Positions 51,475 to 64,000 of a DNA stretch of 64,000 bases are shown here, piece by piece. Within the stretch, counting starts at the first letter, position 1; every line of letters starts with the position of its first letter. The position numbers and the translations under genes were made by a program. Under the pieces are notes generated by a model. The model was given only the letters and a program-made list of their open reading frames with translations, did no database searches and was not told where the DNA came from. Origin of the DNA: Typha latifolia (taxonomy: Eukaryota; Streptophyta; Magnoliopsida; Poales; Typhaceae); contig CM034102.1 of assembly GCA_019914945.1 (NCBI GenBank), positions 14,125,501 through 14,189,500 of the forward strand. The letters run 5' to 3'.

Positions 51475-53034
51475 ATGAAGAATTCACTCCAAACTTCACC
51501 AAATACCTCCGCCTCTTTGACATCTACACTCCTCTCCTTGGAGCACATCACCACTATCTCGCACCTCAAGCTCCTCCACGCTCTCCTCCTCCGCCGCCTC
51601 CACCTCCTCCCAGCCTCCGCCTCCCACCTCCTCCTCGCCAGGCTCCTCCGCTTCGCCGCCGTCTCCCCCGCCGGCGACCTCCGCCTCGCCGCCGCCCTCT
51701 TCTCCTACCACCTCCCCCGTCACCTCTCCTCCAACCCGCACCTCGCCTTCTTCTACAACACCCTCATCCGCGGCTATAGTAAGAGCCCGAACCCTTCCCT
51801 CTCTTTCTCCTTATTCAACTCAATGCGTTCCAATGCTATTCCTCCCGACCCTTACTCCTTCACCTTCCTCCTCAAAGCCCGATCCCGGTATCCTTTTCCG
51901 TCCTCTAACCCGTCAGATATCCATGCCCAAGCTCTCAAATTTGGGTGCCTTGGCTCTAAGCCTTCACATCTCCACGTCCACAACGCGCTTATCCATCTCT
52001 ATGCTACGTTTCAATCTCCTGAAGCTGCTCGCAGAGTGTTCCACGAAATTCCCGCTCCGGACGTGGTGTCCTGGTCAGGAATTTTGACTGCTTACTTGAA
52101 GGGGAAGGATGTTGATGCTGCGAGGAAGATGTTTGATGAAATGCCGGAGAGGGATGTGGTGTCGTGGACTGCCATGATTTCCGGGTATTCGCGTGCCCGC
52201 CGTCCTCTTGATGCGCTGGAGCTTTTCCGCTTGATGCCCATGCCGCCTGATGAGGTCACCATGGTCGGTGTAGTGGCTGCCTGCGCGGCCCTAGGTGACC
52301 TTGAGGTTGGTGCACGCGTCCATCGCTACGTCGATGAACGGGGTTTCGCATGGATGGTCTCGCTCCAGAATGCATTACTCGACATGTATGCCAAGTGCGG
52401 GTGCCTCACAATGGCGCGTCAGGTGTTTGATGGGATGGGAACCAAGAGCCTCATCTCATGGAACTCGATGATCTCGGCATATGCGACACACGGGGATGTA
52501 GACAGTGCAATCGGTTTGTTCAATCAGATGGTAGGGTCCGACGGAGCGAGGCCAGATGGAGTAACATTGCTCGTGGTGCTGAGCGCATGCGCCCACCAGG
52601 GCCGAGTGAAAGAGGGGCAAAAGGTGTTTGAGAAAATGCGAAGGGGGGATTACAGCGGTGTTGCGGTAGGAATAGAGCACTACGGATGCATGGTTGACTT
52701 GCTAGGCCGGGTTGGATTGCTTGAGGAGGCATATCAACTAATCCAAGACATGCCAATTCCGAGCAACGATGCAGTTTGGGGAGCACTGCTGGGTGCATGC
52801 AGGATTCACGGAGACGTGGATATGGCCGAGCAGGCTGTGAAGAAGCTGATGGAGTTGAAGCCAGACGAAGGTGGTTATTACATTCTGCTAAGCAGCATCT
52901 ACACAGCTGCGGGCCGAACGGTGGATGCTGCGGTGGTCAGGGAGATCATGAAGGATAAAGGGGCCAAGAAGACTCCAGGTTGCAGCAGCACCAGTGCTGC
53001 AATCCTAGCTGAGTGCTCTCCGATGCCTTGTTGA
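51475..53034 (+). CDS. Pentatricopeptide repeat protein, PLS class with E-type end
   Basis: An intronless 519-aa PPR protein, the class that binds organellar RNA, commonly for C-to-U editing. The first 75 residues are Ser/Leu/Arg-rich with almost no acids, fitting a transit peptide. PLS-type repeats start near residue 90: FYNTLIRGYSKSPNPSLSFS, VHNALIHLYATFQSPEAARR, VSWSGILTAYLKGKDVDAAR, VSWTAMISGYSRARRPLDAL, LQNALLDMYAKCGCLTMARQ and ISWNSMISAYATHGDVDSAI. An E-motif-like stretch follows (WGALLGACRIHGDVDMAEQA, GYYILLSSIYTAAGR) and KKTPGCSS. The usual E+ continuation is absent and the protein ends after a short unrelated tail. The N-terminal coding region is very GC- and CTCC-rich. With no DYW domain it would depend on a partner for editing; this is inferred. 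Confidence 0.9.
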   Translation: MKNSLQTSPNTSASLTSTLLSLEHITTISHLKLLHALLLRRLHLLPASASHLLLARLLRFAAVSPAGDLRLAAALFSYHLPRHLSSNPHLAFFYNTLIRGYSKSPNPSLSFSLFNSMRSNAIPPDPYSFTFLLKARSRYPFPSSNPSDIHAQALKFGCLGSKPSHLHVHNALIHLYATFQSPEAARRVFHEIPAPDVVSWSGILTAYLKGKDVDAARKMFDEMPERDVVSWTAMISGYSRARRPLDALELFRLMPMPPDEVTMVGVVAACAALGDLEVGARVHRYVDERGFAWMVSLQNALLDMYAKCGCLTMARQVFDGMGTKSLISWNSMISAYATHGDVDSAIGLFNQMVGSDGARPDGVTLLVVLSACAHQGRVKEGQKVFEKMRRGDYSGVAVGIEHYGCMVDLLGRVGLLEEAYQLIQDMPIPSNDAVWGALLGACRIHGDVDMAEQAVKKLMELKPDEGGYYILLSSIYTAAGRTVDAAVVREIMKDKGAKKTPGCSSTSAAILAECSPMPC

Positions 53035-53607
53035 TCGTACCGTATGCTGATGGTGTTAAGAAACAAGTTGGAATGAGGAATTAGCAAGAGCGAATGCCTA
53101 GTTTAAGCTCATCCAAAGTGACGTCCATTTCGCCCTTGTTGCAGTTCATTGCTAGTTAGTAGCAAGGCATGTGAATTATACTTTGCATCAATGCCCAGGA
53201 AGTTTGCAGCTCATATCTCCGACTATGCAGCAGCTTTGGAGGCCCAATAGTTGGATGGCATGACACCAAAGCAACGCATCTCCTACACTACTCAATGAAC
53301 AAGAGATCAAGGCAAGTCCCGATTGTTTATGAATAAAAATAAACTAATATCCTACATATACTTGATATTTAGAAGGGCAGCAATTGTGATTGCTATTGTG
53401 AACAGTTATGATATGCATAGATTCTCTCTCTTTAAAAGGGTAGTGGACTAAAGAGGGTTACGCATAGATTCTCTCCGTAAAAGTAGTGGATAAAGGGCTG
53501 GATAAGTAAAAGAAGATAAAAAGTATAGATGTAAAAGAGATACCTTTGTAGGTGTTTATAAATGACCATGACCTAGTAATAATACTAGCGAAGGCGGAGA
53601 AGGAACG
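53035..53607. other. PPR 3' flank and pectinesterase promoter
   Basis: About 570 bp. A tandem duplication lies at 53415-53500, and a possible TATA element (TATAAAT) at 53557-53563, 45 bp before the pectinesterase ATG. Confidence 0.45.
53415..53500. repeat. 47-bp imperfect tandem duplication upstream of the pectinesterase gene
   Basis: GCATAGATTCTCTC followed by TAAAAG(GG)TAGTGGA(C)TAAAG(A)GG occurs at 53415-53461 and again from 53462. The second copy is shortened by a few bases. Confidence 0.75.
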
Positions 53608-56131
53608 ATGTCGCATCGGATCCTTCGGGTGGCGGCCGACGGGAGCGGCGAGTTCACTCGCGTTCAGGACGCGGTCGACTCGGTCCCCTTGGGGAATCGG
53701 GTCCGGACCGTGATCCAGATCTCTCCGGGCCTCTACCGCGAACCCGTATACATTCCCAAGACCAAGAACTTCATCACTTTCGCCGCCGGCCGACCAGAGT
53801 CCACCGTCCTCTCCTGGGACAACACCGCCACCCGAATCAACCACCACCAGGTAACGAATCCCAGAACCCAATACTCTGATCCGAATCCGAATCCGAATCC
53901 AACTCAGTTTTCTCGCTTTGTATCAGGTGTCTCGCGTGATCGGAACGGGGACGTTCGGATGTGGGAGCACCATCATCGAGGGGGAAGATTTTATAGCGGA
54001 GAACATCACTTTCGAGAACTCCGCTCCTCAGGTTAATTAGATTCCTTTCTATTTCGGGAGGTTTATCTTTTGCATATTACTACCTTCATCACTGCCTTAT
54101 TGCGAAAAGACCCCCCCCTTTTCCATTTGCGTACTTACCAGTTGACATCACCTCCTTACGGTTTTCTACGAAGCCGAGATAGCACCCAGAGTATATTGGG
54201 GATATTTGCTTCCTTTTCTTTTTGTGTGCAAATGTACGGGAAAAGGAGGATTTAAAAAAAAAAATAGAAATATAACAAACTCTTCTTTTTTGGTGATCGT
54301 TATTGTTGCTGCTTTGATTATAATAATAATCATGAATAGGTGAATCTTGATTTCAGGGTTCTGGTCAGGCTGTGGCAATCAGGGTGACGGCTGATCGGTG
54401 TGCGTTTTACAACTGCAGGTTCCTCGGGTGGCAAGTACTGATCATTCCATTCTCATCTGTAGCAATTTTGCCAATTCAATGAAATGAGCTTCCTAATTTT
54501 TTTGCTTTACAGTCTAGATTTTGGTGGACTCATTCTTTTCTGTAGATATCACATGCGTCTTAGTTTTTCACTTTTTCTGAATGCAGAATGCATTTAGTTA
54601 CATAGTTTATTAATGGATTGTGCAGGATACCTTGTATTTGCATCATGGAAAACAATATCTGAGGGACTGTTACATTGAAGGAAGTGTGGACTTCATTTTT
54701 GGGAATTCTACTGCCCTTTTAGAGCATTGTCATATCCACTGCAAATCTGCAGGATTCATAACTGCTCAAAGTCGGAAATCTTCTCAAGAATCAACTGGTT
54801 ATGTCTTCCTGAGGTGTGCTTGAGTCCTTTCTCTTGTTAATCTTTATTAGTATGGTACACATTAAATTCAGTAAGTTATCATATCTTCTTTGGTTATTAC
54901 CACATAATAGTTGCTTATATTGTATATTTTACATAATTGCTGATACAAAGATAATAATGCATCAGTATTGTCTTGTTAGGTTCTAGATAGCCTATAACTG
55001 TAGAATCGAATTCCCTTTTTGTGGAAGTTAAATTCCTCTTCCCTTATATGTTTTGAGATATCCTATCAACATGGAAAAATTATCAAAAAATGGTTTACTG
55101 CTGTTTAGATCATTTAAAGATGCCGAGCACATATACTGATTGCTGTTGACTGTTGGTGGTTACATCATTTATGAAATGTCACTTGACACCTCTAGATGTC
55201 TTCCTTCTACAGTCTTATATTTAGAAGATACTGCAGTACTGAAGGAACTTCACTCATTGATAGTAACAATTCTGGTTGATAGTTTCATTAGCAAGTACAA
55301 TAACCTAAGCATATATGATAAATATGTGCATGTGTGTGTAACTCTGTAACTCTTGTTTCTTGCTATTTCTTTATCTGTTTGTTTTTCTATGCCATACTCA
55401 CAAACCAATCATTCAGATGTATTATTACTGGGAATGGTGGCTCTTCATACACATATCTTGGACGACCATGGGGGCCCTTTGGAAGGGTCATTTTTGCATT
55501 CACATGGATGGATGCCTGCATTAAACCAGTTGGGTGGCATAACTGGGACAAGTGTGAGAATGAGCGAAGTGCCTGTTTTTATGAGTATAGGTATATTTTC
55601 TTTCTACCTTTTTTTCTTTCTTGAGTGTGAATATGGTTTGATGTACTTATATTAGCTAGATTACTCAAGGACCTTTAATATATGGCTATTAAGAACCTTG
55701 CTAGCTAGATTATTGAAGACCCTAATATACAGATATTAAGCTGCTTAGGTCATTGTTTGTCATGTTCTATTATCAGTCGGTACCAGTAAATTGCTAAAAT
55801 CAGAATGCTTGTACACCCTACCCTAGTACAGACTACAGATTGGTTTTAAGAAAAGATCTAGCAAGGTGTTGCACTTACTGATTGCTTCACTTATGTGCCT
55901 CTCCAGGTGTGTTTGATTTTGTTGTTGATTGGAGCCTTCTCAATCAAGTTTTTACTACTTTCTTGCAGATGCTCAGGGCCGGGTTGCTGTCCTGCTAATC
56001 GAGTCACATGGTCTAGGGAATTGCTGGATGAGGAGGTTGAACAGTTCCTTGCACACTCTTTTGTTGATCCTGATCCTGAGAGGCCTTGGCTTCTACAAAG
56101 GATGGCAATAAAAGTACCACTCTCTGCATAA
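53608..56131 (+). CDS. PME31: Pectinesterase (pectin methylesterase), PME31 type
   Basis: This cell-wall enzyme removes methyl esters from homogalacturonan. The CDS joins 53608-53850, 53927-54031, 54357-54434, 54626-54813, 55417-55590 and 55969-56131, giving 951 nt and 316 aa; Arabidopsis PME31 has 317. The protein has no PRO/inhibitor domain and no clear signal peptide, as for PME31. Catalytic motifs are all present: SGQAVAIRVTADRCAFYNCR with FLGWQDTLY (Gln and Asp), GSVDFIFGNSTALLEHC (nucleophile Asp) and YLGRPWGPFGRV (Arg and Trp). The C-terminal NRVTWSRELLDEEVEQFL is family-typical. All junctions are GT..AG and rejoin in frame. Without a visible signal peptide its route to the wall is uncertain. 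It is convergent with the helicase gene downstream. Confidence 0.95.
55653..55740. repeat. Imperfect 49-bp tandem duplication in pectinesterase intron 5
   Basis: TAGCTAGATTA(C/T)T with a following AAG(G)ACC and TATTAAG recurs at about 55653 and 55702. Confidence 0.6.
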
Positions 56132-57306
56132 TTAGTTCTTTGCATACACTCTGGATGGCAATAACCAATTAGTAGAGGGAGGGAACTAATTATCATTATA
56201 ACGTAGCGAACCTGATAAATGCGCATGAGTTATATTTAGGATCATCTATTAGATCTTTTGAAATGTCTGCATGTTGAACTCCTGGCATCGCTTTGCCTAT
56301 ATTTCAGCAACTGTCAAATTCTTTATAATCATACATTTTGACCTGGGCTCCCCTTGTGATAGATACTAAGTGATAATCCTTTTTATGCCTTTTTGGGTCA
56401 TATCCTCTTAATTAGGCCAATCAGGCATTCAACGAGGAATGCCTCAGCAGATGATTCTTTGATCACAAAAGAACAATTGGCACCTTGCTAAATCAACTAA
56501 GAATGGTGAACTTGCACACCACCTTCACCCTAGTCATAGCGTTCCTTATTTACACCATCTGCAAGACATGAATCTGACCAAAGATGTGCAAACAAGGAGA
56601 AAAAGAGAATGAAGCTCCAATGAAGGCTTTATAGCCTTCTCACCATAGACGGATAAATTATCAACCAAAGTACGCGGACAAAACAGAAATATGCAGCAAA
56701 TATCACTAGAAACACAAATAACTTAGGTAAGCCAGAAGCTATTTCACTCTTCATTCATAACGAGAGTATTGTATCAATGAATCACTTGCATTTCCAACAA
56801 AAAAACTCAGCACACTCTTCCCTCGGCAACCACAATTAATTTCAGCCTCACCTCCCAGTATATTACAAGTTTACAACAGCAGCCTAAAAAGAACGAGCAA
56901 AGAGATCTATGGTCTACATTTTGTTCCCCCATCTTTTAAGGTCAAGGGCGTAAAGAATATGTTTTGAGATGAAAAGGGCAAGCAGAAAAGTGCCGCTCAC
57001 ACGCATGGCTGCAAATTCCGTCAACCACCAAAATCACATGGGAGAAAAAAAAAGACTCGGCAAGAATGACAAAATCGAACTTCAAACCCTAAGTTAGTCT
57101 ACCAATACCCACAAAAGATGGCAGTAGCTCTCACTTTGCTCTCCTTACAATGAGACTAGTAAGATAAGATTTCCAAAGTACTTAGCAGAAGAAGGAAAAA
57201 AGGGGGAAGACAACTCAACAATTTCAGTAACTGTATAACATCTCCTACTTCCATGTAATTGGACAAAATTGGGAAAAATATCTGCTGCTCCAAAGTGGTG
57301 ATGATG
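56132..57306. other. Shared 3' region of the pectinesterase and helicase genes
   Basis: About 1.2 kb between convergent genes. The right part is the helicase 3' UTR. Nothing else is recognised. Confidence 0.5.
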
Positions 57307-63248
<5,942 letters not shown>

Positions 63249-63639
63249 AATTCAAAGAAGATTTCAAACTCTAATCCAAACCTACAGATACAACACCCTA
63301 TACAGAGATTAGCTAGATTTCGGAACCCTAGATAGAGGAAAACATCGAAATGGTGAAGAGAATAAGATACAGATCGAATCAAAACGAAAACTTCTGCTCT
63401 AATCCGAGCCCTAGAAGGATGAAACTACGAATAAGATAGGATGAAGAGATCGGAGAGGAAGAAAGGGGCCAAACCTGGAGAGAGAGGCTCGAAACCCTAC
63501 AATCGCTATTCAAGAAACGAGAGAGAACGTATCAAATTGCAACGGAGTCAGAGCGAGAGCAAATTTTGTTGGAGACGAGACGGACACCTGGCTCGATTTG
63601 ACTGAAAGAAAAATATCTTTACTTAGTGGTAATTTTTTG

Positions 63640-63685
<46 letters not shown>

Positions 63686-64000
63686 CTAGATCAGAGATGT
63701 AAAACTATATATTATATAACTATTTTTATAATATTTAAACTATATAAGTATGCGAATATAGATTTGAATACTGTTTTAAGAATCATATCCATATTCATCT
63801 AAACTTTTTGGATAAGTCAGAGGTAAATTTCAAATTCGGATCTAATAGTATTCGAACGCATAAGATAATAGAGTCAAATTTTATTCGTCTTAGTTTTATT
63901 TCTGTTATTCACTGGTTAAATAAAAAGACTTAGCACACTTTGATATATAAATTTAGCAGTTAGACTAATCATCTAAATAATAGTATGCCACAGTATGTTC
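63249..64000. other. RH37 leader/promoter and AT-rich flank
   Basis: 63249-63600 is the leader and promoter of the helicase gene, possibly with a 5' UTR intron. It is followed by an (AT)n tract and AT-rich DNA to the window edge. No further gene is seen. Confidence 0.5.
63643..63682. repeat. (AT)n microsatellite
   Basis: About 20 uninterrupted AT dinucleotides roughly 400 bp upstream of the RH37 start. Confidence 0.95.

Noticed and set aside
51471..51779. Pro/Arg-rich 102-codon ORF
   Set aside because: It is a frame shadow of the CTCC-rich start of the PPR gene.

Overview
The window is nuclear DNA from a flowering plant. The genes are intron-split with GT..AG junctions and encode plant-specific families: Dof/CDF and R2R3-MYB transcription factors, phytochrome kinase substrate, PLS-class PPR, HVA22, mTERF and pectinesterase. 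Some intron-poor genes (the PKS-like gene at 28172-29476, the PPR gene at 51475-53034) are strongly GC-rich against AT-rich flanks, and the bHLH gene resembles rice IRO3. This suggests a monocot, probably non-grass, but that is an inference. No bacterial-type system, CRISPR array, tRNA or rRNA was seen.

I could rebuild 15 protein-coding genes exon by exon, and every rebuilt CDS closes in frame. Left part: RPS9 (-, 3543-7681, with a 3.4 kb second intron carrying a hAT-like element), an HVA22 gene (-, 9490-13088), a PYE/IRO3-like bHLH gene (-, 14273-18228) and HGH1 (+, 20780-25869). Middle: a PKS-like gene (+, 28172-29476), a MYB60-like gene (-, 32020-33032), a cycling Dof factor (+, 36217-37661), a CML45/46-like EF-hand gene (+, 40204-40779) and an mTERF gene (-, 41481-42854). 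Right: a RING-H2 gene whose expected ATG reads ACG (-, 43733-46155), an MPO1-like gene (+, 47554-48577), a TPR-SET gene (-, 48919-50532), a PPR gene (+, 51475-53034), a PME31-type pectinesterase gene (+, 53608-56131) and a DED1/RH37-type DEAD-box helicase gene (-, 57307-63248).

The genes are unlinked in function, as is normal for a plant chromosome. Several (PKS, MYB60, CDF) belong to families known from light, clock and stomatal control, but their adjacency shows no operon-like logic. Intergenic stretches of 0.3-3.2 kb hold microsatellites, short tandem duplications and decayed repeat-like DNA.

The observations most worth checking are the ACG start of the RING gene and a possible upstream coding leader exon, a cluster of TGGGCC elements with no visible gene (34326-34477), the hAT-like insertion with a near-perfect 8-bp target duplication inside RPS9, paired G-boxes upstream of the bHLH gene, R2-repeat substitutions in the MYB60-like protein, and two NAGNAG acceptors.
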